This document shows positions 10,321 to 23,000 of a stretch of DNA of 64,000 nt, in pieces (within the stretch, counting starts at the first letter, position 1; each line of letters starts with the position of its first letter). The translations under genes and the position numbers were made by a program. A model generated the notes under the pieces. The model was not told the origin of the DNA. It saw only the letters and a program-made list of their open reading frames with translations, and searched no databases. The stretch is from NCBI GenBank assembly GCA_017311315.1, contig CM029610.1, forward strand, positions 7,056,387-7,120,386. The letters run 5' to 3'. Origin of the DNA: Dendrocalamus latiflorus (taxonomy: Eukaryota; Streptophyta; Magnoliopsida; Poales; Poaceae).

Positions 10321-11984
10321 TCTCTATAGAGTGTAAAACTATTCGAATAGCCATATCTTTAGTTATGGACAATGCTCAGTGATTTCACACAAGGGTTAAA
10401 GTTTTCATAAAAATCTGGATGGGTTAAATTGGGAAGTGAATGGTTAGTTCACTGGTGGTTCATTACGTGAATAGTTAGTTCACGTGTAGCTCATTAGAGT
10501 GGATGGCCAGCTCACTTGTGGTTACTATCAATTCCTTTGATTATTTACATATTAATCATTTTCAAAGTTTGCTTTCAATCTATTTGTTGCATTTACTTTA
10601 AATTGTTGTTTTTTTTGCAAAATAACCCTTCAGCCATCCTTTGGTAAGCCTTGCATACTATATTGCATTATTTGTTACAAACGACTTACTGAGTACTCTA
10701 TGTACTCACGGCTACATCCATATTTGCTCATTTGAAGGAGAAGAATCATATCAGTAGAAGGTACCTGAAGGAAGATACTTCGATGACTACGCGGATTAGG
10801 ATTTTGCTCCCAGTCGATTGCCTGTGGGCGTGTCGAATGGCTACTATGCTTATTTCTGTTTTTCGCTTCAAGTTTCTTAAGCCATTCAGGCTATTATCTG
10901 TAAGCTTGGCATAAGGTCACAACTCTGATAATTATTAATAATATTTGAGTCTTTTCTTAGTGAATCGTGATATGCTCGATATTTCATCTTTGTTTGTACT
11001 GTGTGCACTAGCGTGATCCTGGACTAATGCAAAATACACAAGAGAGTCCAGATCAGCAGATTCGGATCTCGACAACCGCAAAGCATGATGTGCATCTCAA
11101 ATGCATCATGGTCGTAGCTCAAACTTCACCTTTCATGGTCCTTTTCTATCTTGTGTCTTGTTTGAGCTCAACAATCCCACATGGCATCCACGACTGTTCT
11201 GAACCTCAATTAACTCCAACCTAGTCCCGGTCTCCCCGCCATTGACCATAATCGCCTCCAAGCCACCTGTACAACAATAGACCAAGCAACCATTTTTGGA
11301 CACAAGTTCTGCGCAACTTGACTTGCGTTAGTCCATAAATGTACCATGCAACATGACTGCACACAAGCAACAACACCCATGGTATGCACACACTCAACCA
11401 ATCTAGCTCCAAAACTTTAAGGCCGGTGTGACTGCCTACTACAGGCTGATCAAATTGCCGGCACCTCGGCCAATCAGATCACCAACCAAAAGGCTGGTCT
11501 AACCGCCAATAGAGGAAAACAACTTATAAAAGCAAACTCTCAAAAATCAAAAGCCAATTATTCACCATAACCATAAGGTGATCTTCACGTGGTCTTGCAA
11601 AGGTGTTTTAACTCCCATATGAAAATGGCCTGGAAATAGCTCAAATGGTCATGTATGGTCATATACCCATGTAGTATCCATTACACGGCAGGCTTGCCAG
11701 ACGTACATCTCCATTTTACGCAAGCGCGGACATCGGGTGCGCCACTCTAGATAATTTCCGTAACAAAAATATGTAAGGAACATAAGGGCTTCGTAGGAGT
11801 TTCGCAAGAAATTTACATGAAAATAGTGTAGTCCCCGAAGAATTCTTGAGAAATTATGCGTTTCAAATAGGTTTGTAGAGTATTTGTTGCTTTCACTACT
11901 AATTTGCGCCCTGCCCCTGCGGCTGCACACGAAAGCCTAGCCATGTGGATCCTGCTGGCATCCTTCGCTCGTATCGTATGTTCT
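10321..11984. other. Unresolved repetitive DNA, possible LTR remnant
   Basis: Right after the gag truncation the sequence changes character. A block at about 10680-10920 (ACTGAGTACTC...GTACTCACGG, then GATTAGGATTTTGCTCCCAG) resembles the LTR region of grass Gypsy elements, but no paired LTR or primer-binding site is present. From about 11000 to 11980 I recognise nothing. Confidence 0.3.
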
Positions 11985-12799
11985 GGCCCCGTTTGGCACG
12001 GCTCCACTTCACAAGTGGAGCTATTTTTTTGACTTCAGCTCCACGAACAGCTCCACCGGTGGAGCTGGAGCTGTTTTGGTAGACTGTTTGGCAAAACAGC
12101 TCCACCTGTTTTATCATGCATTGTTGAGAGATGTCAATTGTCCAATATACCCCTGTCTATTTGGCTTGTAGTAACATCAAGAGATGTATGTTTCTACATG
12201 ATTTTTCATCCGAGTAAATTTGAATTCAAAAAAAAATTTAAAATTTAAAATAACACAAAGTATTATCAACCAATATTTAATGCTTTTTTTTGCATAGGAA
12301 TAACCCATTAAAACAAATATGTAGCAGTGTGTTTATATGCATGACGTCACTCTTCCTAAATATCAGTAGTGTGTGTTTCGAGGGCCAAAACAAGCTATGC
12401 TAGAATACCAAAAAAAAAGGTTGCCGCAAAAGGGTAGCTAGCTTGCATGCGTAAAAATGCAAGACGCTATTTGTTTATGTTAGCTTGGGGACATGACCTC
12501 CTGTGGCGAACGAGCAGCTTCGCGTGCTAATACTAAGGGCATTCCCACAGAAAATAGCTGTACGTAAAAAGAGCCGGTGGCAGATCACGTAATTTCACGG
12601 AAGTACAAGGGCAGTGGCATGTGGGCTTGCGGATGGAGCCGGGTGGAGTTACTTTTTTCAGCTCCATCTCGTACATATCTTTTGTCTCAACACGTTTTAA
12701 GGGGCTCCTTGGGTGGAGCTATTTTGTTTTACCCCGTTTGGCACAAAACGGCTCCAAACAGCTTCAGGAGCCGGTGGTGGAGCTGTGCCAAACGGGGCC
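11985..12799. mobile_element. TIR element (large MITE), 815 bp
   Basis: The left end GGCCCCGTTTGGCACGGCTCC is mirrored by the right end GGAGCTGTGCCAAACGGGGCC. Inside are many GGAGCT and AGCTCC inverted copies, so the ends can fold into long stems. The flanks both read TCT, compatible with a 3-bp target duplication as in PIF/Harbinger elements, but the right flank is a CT microsatellite, so this is weak. No transposase is present. Confidence 0.7.
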
Positions 12800-13447
12800 T
12801 CTCTCTCTCTCTCTCGATCTGCTTCGCCAAGTCACCGACACCCACCTGGGATCCCGCCACATGTCCCTTCCACTCCGAGCACAAATCCCTTCGCACCCTA
12901 AGGCACTCCTATACTCAACATCAGTTGATATCTATAGCTTTAACTAATCTATTATATAAGTAAAAATCTGATGTGAAAGTATATTTAAGAAGAGAGAAGA
13001 GAACAATGTAAGAGAACAATGTATCATATAAGGCATCATCTTTTTTAAGGACCAAGACAAATGAACATTGAAAGAAACATTATTGGGATGAATTGGATAT
13101 CCATAGCACATGTTTTGTGGGTTAAATTGGATTTTATGCATCTGTTTGGATCTTCGGTCTAGTCTTTTATAAAGCACTTTTTATATGTTACAAGATTAAA
13201 AGATAAAATAAATCATAATACATATAACAATAATAATATTAAAATAAAACACATAGACATTAGACATTACCTATAAGGATAGTTACTTCCAAACGCTTAT
13301 TTAATACATAACCATGGTGTGCCCTCATCACTCCCCTGCCGGGCCCATTGACGTGCTGGCCCCACCTTAAGTGGCCCCGCGGGATCCACGTCTCCACCTG
13401 CCCAACCCGCCGTTTATTTACGCTTGTGCCCCTACCTGCCCGCCCTC
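12800..13447 (+). promoter_or_regulatory. Upstream region of the DUF3537 gene
   Basis: Contains a short CT repeat (about 12799-12815), AT-rich sequence, then a C-rich segment from about 13320 leading to the ATG at 13448. A TTTATTTA element near 13411 may act as a TATA-like signal. Confidence 0.35.
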
Positions 13448-16094
13448 ATGGCCTCCGGCGACTGCCTCGCCGGAGCTCCGCCATCTCCGTCTCCGGCGGA
13501 GAACCATACGACGATTTCGGCTCCGCTGCTGCAGCCCGCGGACGCGCCGCTGGCTCGGCAGCTCCGGCGGCTCGAGGTGTTCCTCGCGGCTGCGGGGCTG
13601 GCGGCGTCGACCCCTCTTGGTGTGTTCACCGCGGCGTCCGCGCTCGCGGTGGTGGGCATCGCGCTGCCAGCGGTGGCCGTGGGGCTCTCCCCGTGCCGCG
13701 GGCGCGGGAGGGGCTGCGACGAGTTCGAGGTGGAGGTGTTCGAGGTGTGCGTGCTGCTGTCGCAGGCGGCGGCCGCGGCGGTGGCTCTCGCGTGCGTGTC
13801 GAGGAAGATGGCCATGTACGGCCTCCGCAAGTTCCTCTTTGTCGACCCGGAGCTCGGCATGCGGATCCGCTTCCAGAAGGAGTACGTCGCCAAGATCCAG
13901 GTGATGTGCCTCCGGCCTCTGCGGATTTCTCGTAATTTTGCTTCAAATGTGAAATTTGCGAAAGGAATTGATTCCGATTGATAGTGAGTAGTTGCTAAAA
14001 ATGGTTGCTGTAGTCAGCACAATTTCTCGGTTAGATACTACTACTAGATGACTAGATACAATTACATGCCATTTTGTCCAAATTTAGTGCAGCATGTGCA
14101 ATTGAGGGAAAAATTAGTGAATTCAGGTGGCATCTGATTGCTTTGCATTGTGCAAGTAAGGAGCCATGGAGAATTTTGAGGCTATGTTTGTAAGTTTGTG
14201 CTTACATTTAGGATTGCCTGGATCTTTTAAAAAAAATCTGTGGCGCCCTGGATTCATGGGTTTGTCCTTACTGAAGGGTGAGTTGAGCCAATCGATTCTA
14301 TCAGTATATATGTATATGCATGTGCCCCCATGTGAATGGAGGTCATGGGCGTGTGATAGATATTTTGTGTTTGTGCCGACATGTCTGTTTGGAAATGCAT
14401 GATTAGGGGCTGACCAAAGATTTGTGCTCTGGAAGATGCATTTGCGTTTCTTCGTCAATTCTTTATTTTAACCATTTTTACTGGAGGGAATTTATGGAAG
14501 CATAGAGACATGTTTGATGCGTTACTGATGATAGGATGCAAGTGCTAGCCTAGTCTACAGAATATTTGGTTACGAAATGTATGCATGCCAAAGTCCGTTC
14601 TTTCTAAAAAAAGCAAGTCCATATCCTACCTAGGTCTTTGGCTGACTGAATTGCTTTTGTCCTTCATCCTCAAATAATTGCTTTTGTCCTTCCTGAGTTA
14701 CCTCGTGCTTTATTTTTAGTGCAAATTTATAGTATAAAATTTTATGTTTAGGATGGCAACCATCATGGACCATACATTCATTACTCATCATGCTAAAGAG
14801 TTTTGGTATCATAACTCATCATGCTAAAGAGTTTTCGTATGCCAATGTTGCGTTGACAAGTTTTTCAAAACCTCTATGACAGGACTTCTACCGCACACTT
14901 ATGTGGTGGATATTGCCATGCTTCACTGTGAAGGTCACCCGAGAAATCTTCCGTTTTGCCCACATCTTCCACGAGTCAATTTGGAGATCATGTGTTGTAT
15001 TATTTGCTTCCATCATATCATGGATGTATTTGACGACAATTGTATTATCCTCCTGCATGCTTTTCAACTTGGTTTGCAACCTACAAGTTATTCACTTTGA
15101 TGACTATGGCAAACTTCTAGAGCAAGATGCAGATCCTTTAGTCTATTTGAAAGATCATCTGCAGCTCCGCCAAAATCTCTCCAAAATCAGTCACCGGTTC
15201 CGCATGTTCCTTCTGCTGCTCTTCTTTTCTGTTACAGCAAGCCAGTTTGCCATTCTTTTCAAGACAACAGCATTTAATGGGCCCATCAATTTCACTAATG
15301 GTGGAGATATAGCTGTGAGTATTATATGCTTGTTTATTCCAAAAATGACATAAACATCCCCTTCTGCATACAGTGTCAAAAAATCGGATCATAAACATAT
15401 TTCTTTTACGCTGCAGGTGTCTTCAGTTGTTCAAGTTGTTGGTCTTGTCCTTTGTTTACATGCAGCTGCTAAAATTTCTCACAGAGCTCAAAACATTGCT
15501 TCATTAGCTAGGCGATGGCATGCTTTAGTAACATGCTCGAGTGATTCTACTTATGTAAGCACCCCAAACAGTTCTGGGAACCTTGTACCCTTCCCAGCAC
15601 ATCTGTTTTTGAGAGATTTTTTGGGAAGTGATTTGGAGTCTCTAGAGAGTGGCTCGGTACAAGGCAATTCTCATAGCACAGCTCAATTGGCATCTTACAT
15701 GTCTTCATACCACAAGAGAGAATCACTTGGTTAGTAATCTAAAGCTTCCTTTAAGTCTGCATCACTTAATCTTTGTTCAATGTGATAGCTTGAAGAATTT
15801 GATGCATACACTCACTTCATATGGCTTTACTTTTATATTGTTTACGCTAGCAGTACATACGCAAGATTTTATTTTCCTTCCTACCGTGCTTATACTTTGT
15901 TTCTTCTCGGTTGCACTGCAGTGCTGTATCTGCTAGCCAACCCGGGTGGCATCACAATATTCGGCTGGATCGTCGACCGGACATTCCTCAACATGATTCT
16001 GATGCTGGAGTTAACTCTTGTGCTGTTCGTGCTCAGCAAGACCATTGTGATCCCAGCCAAATCATTAGCGCACAATTACATCAGGTTTCCATGA
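13448..16094 (+). CDS. DUF3537 (gustatory-receptor-like) membrane protein
   Basis: Four exons, 13448-13900, 14883-15314, 15417-15729 and 15922-16094, join in frame through GT-AG introns to give 456 residues ending at TGA. The start is the first ATG of a GC-rich exon. Exon 1 has a Pro/Ser-rich head and two hydrophobic helices (about residues 35-75), then a further helix before KKEYVAKIQ-like basic sequence. Exon 2 adds two hydrophobic segments, the family-like HFDDYGKLLEQDADPLVYL segment, and another helix. Exons 3 and 4 add a further soluble loop and C-terminal helices (ANPGGITIFGWIVDR, then LELTLVLFVLSKTIV). This order and length match plant DUF3537 proteins, reported as distant relatives of insect gustatory receptors. 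Their ligand and role in plants are unknown. The gene converges on ARP3. Confidence 0.9.
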
Positions 16095-17058
16095 TGGAGT
16101 TACGCCATTCCAAACATTTGGATTCCATTCAGATAGGCATGATACGATGAACCATATCAGGGTTTCCATACAACATTGGCAGAAACCGGTGCTGATGGCG
16201 GCAACGTTGGTCTTTCTTGAGGCTCAAATCAAATGCTGGATCTGGAAACTACAAGGTTGGTCTTTCTTGAGGATTTCATGTTGAGCTTGATCTCGCCAAT
16301 TTCAATTCCCCCACTTTTCCTGCTTCATTTGATCACTGGACCGTGTAGGCTGAGGCTCGGTTGTGTTGTGTATAGTTTTGGACTGGTAAAGCCAGCATCC
16401 TCCTCCATGTTGAATAGTCAGGGCTTCTCTTCTTTTTGTTGTCCACATGTACATGTACTCTTATAAACCATATGACACGTATATACAAGAATGAATTTTC
16501 CAGTTTTTGTCAATGCTCAAGTGGGAGTACGTAACGCAAACTTAGGCATCTAACAAGATGCGCCATGTGATCTTTTGGCCCTCGTTAGAACACCCTTCTT
16601 CTGCATTGACGGAAACTAATTGATCAGATATTTCATCGAGAATAAGGATATTTTTTTCATACTGTTAAAGATCATGATGCATAACAATTTCTTCAATCCA
16701 CAGAAAGTGCTCTGGACATAGTTCCATACATAACCTGACTTCTAATTAACAAAACTTTTTCACAAATCTATCTGGATAAAACAACAAAAGGTAAGGAAAA
16801 AAATTCTGCATAAGAGTAACATAACGGGGGAAAACCTCACTGCCTAAGGTTTTGCCTACAAACATTGCACCTCGAACAGGAACCGAGTTGCTGGATATGC
16901 ACAACATGCGATACAGAACAGAGAACTACAAACTGAACTAATCTAATTAGGATGGCCCCGACGATGGTTGGAATGGGCCAAAAAGAATCAATTTTGACTA
17001 CATCATATTTGGAGAAACCTAAACGAACTCCTGCTAAAAGGTTGGATATGTCGAAGCT
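16095..17058. other. Shared 3' intergenic space of two convergent genes
   Basis: Only 964 bp separate the stop codons of the DUF3537 gene (16094) and ARP3 (17059), and both 3' UTRs must lie here. AT-rich ends at about 16450-16500 and 16640-16810 are likely polyadenylation regions. No separate gene is seen. Confidence 0.5.
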
Positions 17059-20000
17059 TCAGTACATTCCTTTAAAAACGGGGCTTGTTCGGCAGATGCT
17101 TGCTCCATGTTCCTCATATTCTTCCTTTGTGTGGCAACACTGAATGAGAAGACATAAAATACTTACATTCCATCTATACCAATAAAATTCATGTGTGGAC
17201 TAAATATGGTTGAATTAAGAGTGCAATAACAATGTTATCAACTGATGACTTGCAATTGTATGACATAGTAACAAGCATATATAGCAGAAACATATGCACA
17301 ATTGTTGACAATTGCATGTTGTACAAAATGAGGTATCAAGAATGTCAAGTGGCAGGTACCTCGTAAAATTCAGTGTTAGATGCAGCTACTGAACCCCCAA
17401 ACCAAGCTGCATAACTCTGTATAGGATGGGTGACCACGTTGACTTCAACAGGCTGATATCAAAATAATAGACATGAAAACACTTAAAATTATTCACATAT
17501 AAGACTCTTGATCACAGCAGGCTGAAATCGAAACAGAAACATAAACGAAATAATTCATTATTAACATATGAACTCGAGAATCAAGCATCGTTGTACTTAC
17601 TTTCACCTCCACACGATGACGGGCATTAGTTGCAGCAACACGATCATCTACTATCTTCTTTATATCATTTTGGAGTCTCTTGTGGAAGTCTTTAAACATG
17701 GTAGATCCACCAGATAATACTATATTCTGCAAATAGTGAAATTGCCATAGAGTATCACATCATCAACATATATCACTTCCTATTCATGGATGTGTCAGCA
17801 GAGCTCGAAGAAAGCACCTTATACAATGCTCTCCTCGTGTCAATCGGTGCAGATTGGACACAGCTGTCGATCAGTTCGGGTAAAGGAGTGGAAAAGTCAG
17901 CAGAGTATATCTCAGGATTGAAGAAGATCTGCATTTGTGTTAGTAGAATATTAGAATACATCTTATTCTGACTTTTCTTTTCTGTAAGTTCAAGAGTAAA
18001 TGCACTATTGTATAACGATACTGTTTATTCTATTAAATAAATTAAATATCAACAACATTAAGCTCACCGGAAAATAAACATAAGATTACTTGCACCTATA
18101 ATCCTTTTAGAGCTTCTAGATATATTTCATAGTGCGCCAAGACTAATGGTAAACCATTGTCCTGTAACAATTGTGACTTGTGAGCTACTTAAAAAGCGGT
18201 TGAATACAAAGGGTATCACATGATAGTCATAAATGTTTAATATATATAGTATTCTATTGGAGGTAAAGAACCAAGATATTGCCAAAGGGTTGGCACCTCC
18301 AGAAAATGATAGGAAGTCTTTCAATCTTGGACGTAGATTTTGTTGATAAATCAAGGAAACCATGATCCTAATATCCAAATATTGGTGAATCTGTCTGCCA
18401 GTCAGATGATACTTCTACAGACACATACAACCTTGCCATCTTCAAGTCTAAACGTACAAGGGCATTCATTGATTTGACCCCTGGTGATAAGAATTTAGCA
18501 GTTCAACGCAATTACATGCATGTGAGCCATCAAACTTACTAGTTTCTTCTGTTGGGGCCCCAAGTTGCCTTGTTACTGTAAACCTTAGAATGAAATTATT
18601 ACTTCAGTTAATCATACATATTCTTATAATATAGAGCTTTCAGTTCGATCCAGTAACATATACGCGTACTGCACAATACATAGGACCAGCATATCACACC
18701 AACAAATAGGACTACAATCAGTAAGTCCTTTTTTTTTTCTCGAACGACGCAGGAGAGCTGCGTGTCATTAAATTAAGAAGAAAGGGGCTACAAAGGTAGG
18801 ACAAAAGCTAAGAGAATCTAGACAACTTCTCTGCTAAACACATTCTAACTCAACTCCACACAAGAGAGGAAGAGGACAACAAAAAGCTAAGGTCTCGGGC
18901 TCCAGCAGAGCACCAAAGACTACAATCCTCCCTCACAATTCGGAGCACTAACTGAAGGTCAGGCCTACCACCTTCAAAGACACAAAAATTTCTATGCTTC
19001 CAAAGCTCCCAGGCACACAAAATGATCAAGCTGTTTAGCCCCTTCTTTAAGTCTTTAGGCAACCCTTTAATGGCCATGCACCACCAGCCAGAGAAGCTAT
19101 CAGCAGATGGTTGGGGCACCAAAGAAGCAAGACCCAGCTTGTGAAGAATGACCGCCCAGACCTGCCTAGCAAACACACATGCTACCAGAATATGCTGCAC
19201 GGTCTCCTCAGCCTGGTCGCAAAGAGGGCAGACAGCCGGGTGAGGTAAACCTCGCTTTGCGAGGCGGTCTGCAGTCCAACAGCGATTTTTGACAGCCAGC
19301 CAAATGAAGAATTTGCACTTTAGGGGAGCCCAACTCTTCCAGACTCGTCTCCAGGGAGAAAATTTTATTGCACCAAAGAAGAAGGCCTCATAAGCTGACT
19401 TACTGCTATATAGACCATTCTTGGAGAGACGCCAAAAATGCTGGTCAGGGGCAGCCGGGGTCCAGGGCCAGATCTTCCACCAACTCCCAAATGGATAAGT
19501 AATCAAGGATCACCTGCACAGATAAAGCCCCTTTGATATCTTGAACCCATCTTCTGTCGGTTAAAGCCTCCTTAACAGTCCTTCGCTTGGCGACTCTTAT
19601 TAGAGATCAACTTGAAAAGATTAGGAGCCCACTCTGAGACTGTTTTACCCTGCAGCCAACGATCTGTCCAGAATTGGTGTCTTCACCGCTGCCAACTCGA
19701 GGACACAACAGCAATATCAAATAAGGCTTAGGAATTACGCGAAACCTGGATAGGGAGCCCTACCCACGGTTTGGTGGGGTCAGTTTTTTGCTGCCACAAC
19801 CAACGGAATGCGCAGCGCCCAACCCAAAATTTCCAAATTCAGAATGCCAAGACCCCCATATTGCAACGGCTGCTGGCACTTACTCCAAGCAACCAAGCAA
19901 CTGCCCCCTTTAGCTTGCTCATGACCCTTCCAAAGGAACCCCACGCCGCCTCTTATCTATGGCCTTGATAACCCATTTAGGCATGTCCAACGCAATCATA

Positions 20001-23000
20001 AGAAAAATAGGGATGGCTGAAAGAACGACTTTCACAGTAATGAGTCTTCCAGCTTTATTCATTTGCGAGGCTTTCCAAGAAGGGAGCATATTAGCCACCT
20101 TATCCACAAGTGGTTGCCAATTCTACTTTAGATGGCTTGCGGATGATGAGAGGGATGCCAAGATAACTGATGGGAAACTTCTTAATCTCACAAGGCACAA
20201 GATCTGAGATTAGATTCAGATCATCAACAGAGCACTGAATGGGCGTCACCGAGCTTTTCTCCAAATTAGCTTTGAGGCCAGAGGCGTGACCAAAAACTTC
20301 CAGCAGCTTTTAACAGGCAAATATCATCCCTTGCGGGTCTGAGGAACATAATGACATTCATCGGCATAAAGAGAGATCCTGTGTTGGAGCTGAGGGACTG
20401 CCAAAGGCTGCAGCAAACCTTCGCCAGAAGCCATTTTTTTTTTCTCGAAAACGCAGGAGAGCTGCGCATCAATATATTAAGAAGAAAGAAAAAGGGAAAG
20501 AACCCAAACAACAAGACAAACACACACAAAACCCAAAAAAACCCACAAAGCTCTAAACACACACACTCTGCTGCAGCTATGAAACTAAAGTGCCCGAAAC
20601 AAAAAAGATCACGACCAAGGAAGACTGGGCGCTAACCACCCGGAGCGAGGGCATCCAAGAGGGATAATCCTCGAGCCCCCGCCAAGACCACGACCTTCTA
20701 TCATCTTCAGCAACAGCAAGTGCACCTGCAACACTTGGGGCTGCTCCATCAAAAACGCATTTGTTGCGGTGTGTCCATAAGGTCCAAGCTCCCAGGATTA
20801 TGAGAGAGTTGATTCCTTTCCTTAGCATATCACTAGCAGCATTGCTCACCTTCTCCCACCAAAAATGAAAGGATGTTTCTGTGGGTTGCGGAGAGAAAAG
20901 ACTTGGAGTCCAATTCGAGAGAAGAAACGGAACCAAAACTCTCTTGCAAAGACACAGTGGACAAGGAGGTGATCAATAGTTTCCGCAGTTTGGTCACACA
21001 AAGAACAGTGCTCAGGATGAGGGAGCCCACGGCGTGCAAGGCGATCCGCAGTCCAACATCGGTTGTGAGCCACCAACCAAACAAAGAAGCGACATTTGGG
21101 CGGTGCCCAAGTCTTCCAAACTCTTTCACAAGGCTCAAAGATGTAGATCCCACAAAAAAATCCCTTGTATGCGGTTTTGGCTGAATACTACCCATCAGAT
21201 GAGAACCGCCAGAAATGTCTATCTTCAACATCTGGTTGCAAATAGAAATCCGATAGGACGTCCCACAGGTGGAGAAAATCCACAATTACACAACAGTGAG
21301 AGCCCCCTTTATGTCAGAGATCCAGGTCTGGTTGGTGAGGGCATCCTGGACGGATCGTTGTTTGATCCTCCTTTTTAGGAATGACGGCAAAAGACGAGGC
21401 GTAAGATCTGCAATGCATTGCCATGAAGCCAACGGTCTGCCCAGAAAAGAGTTTTTGTTCCGTCCCCAACTTCGGAATAAACAGCCATTGCGAAGAAGGC
21501 TTTGACTTGCTCTGGGACATGGATTGGAAGATTAGCCCATGGGCGATGCGGCTCTGTTTTTTGTAACCAGACCCATCTCATTCGCAGAGCCCAGCCCATT
21601 GCCAGAAGCATACTGATCAAAGAATTAAGAACGTCCATTGCCAGGATAAACAACATAGGGGAAAGGGGATCTCCTTGCCTAAGGCCCCGCTGGTGAAAGA
21701 TCAAACCCCCTTGCTCTCCATTAACCAACACCTGAGTTGAGGAAGTGGAAAGTAACAGGCACAGCAGATTACACCAACGACGTCCAAAGCCAAGATGCTG
21801 CAACACATCCAACAGGAAGGACCAGGAGACTGAATCGAAGGCTTTTGAGATGTCCAACTTGAGAAGGATATGGGACTCCTTCTTCCTGTGCAGACTTCTG
21901 GCTAGCTGCTGGACAAGCAAGTAATTATCCTGAATATTCCTTCCCTTGACAAAAGCACTTTGGTTTTTGGAAACCAACTTAGGCAGCAACGGAGCCAGCC
22001 TGTTGGCCATGATCTTAGCAACCAACTTGGCGAAACTATGAATGAGACTGATGGGTCAATAATCCTTGACTTGAGTGGATCCGCCTTTTTTAGGGAGGAG
22101 GATGATGAAAGCATTATTTAGCAATCTGAACTTGGATACATGACCTTTCTGAATAGCCTCCAGAGCCAGCAAGATGTCAGCCTTAATAATACCCCAACAG
22201 GACTTGTAAATTGCCGGTAAACCCATCTGGGCCAGGGGCCTTGTCCAAGGGCAAGGATTTTGATGGTGCCCAAACTCTCATCAGCTGAGAATGGATCATC
22301 CAGCGTTGATAGCTCCTGCAGCTGCTGAGGATTGTGGAAAACAGGAAGGTTTAGGCCGTAGGCCCTTTCTTCCGCCGAACCGATGCAGCTGCTCATAGAA
22401 CTCAGAGTAGCAGCAGAGAGCTTGTCCTTCTGAGAAAACAACCAAAGAATTGCCAACCAGGAATTTAGCAATGAAATTTTTTTTTTCTTCCGATAGCGGG
22501 CCTGATGGTGAAAAAAGAAGTGTTAGCGTCTCCCTCCCGGAGGTAGAGGGATCCTGGAACGCAGCCTGGCGATTGTGCGCTCCAAAGATGCAAGGCCAAG
22601 GCAATGCAGCTTGAGTTTAATCCTCAGCCAATCCTCCACGGGACCAAGAGCCCTAAATCTCTTGCAATCTCTTAGGCGATGCAAAACCTCCTTAGCCATT
22701 TCTAACTGAAACTTCACATTGCCGACCTTTCTATGGCTCCACCTCTGCAACCCCTTGGACAGCCGCTGTAGCTTAAGAAAAACCCGCTCAACGGCACAGA
22801 GAGATTGCACCGGGGCTGACCAAATCTGCTGAACCGCCTCAGAAAACCAGGAAGCTTTGGCCAGAAACTTTCGAAATGGAAAGCGTCGCTTGCCCCGGGT
22901 GGCGACTTTCAAAGCCCAAAATGAGAGGGCAGTGGTCAAAGACCGAAGAAGCAGCACTCTGAAGGACGGCGTCAGGAAAAATACACTCCCACTCCGTACA

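Noticed and set aside
13371..13904. Alternative frames over DUF3537 exon 1, both strands
   Set aside because: The exon is GC-rich and therefore open in several frames; only the ATG 13448 frame splices into the family sequence.
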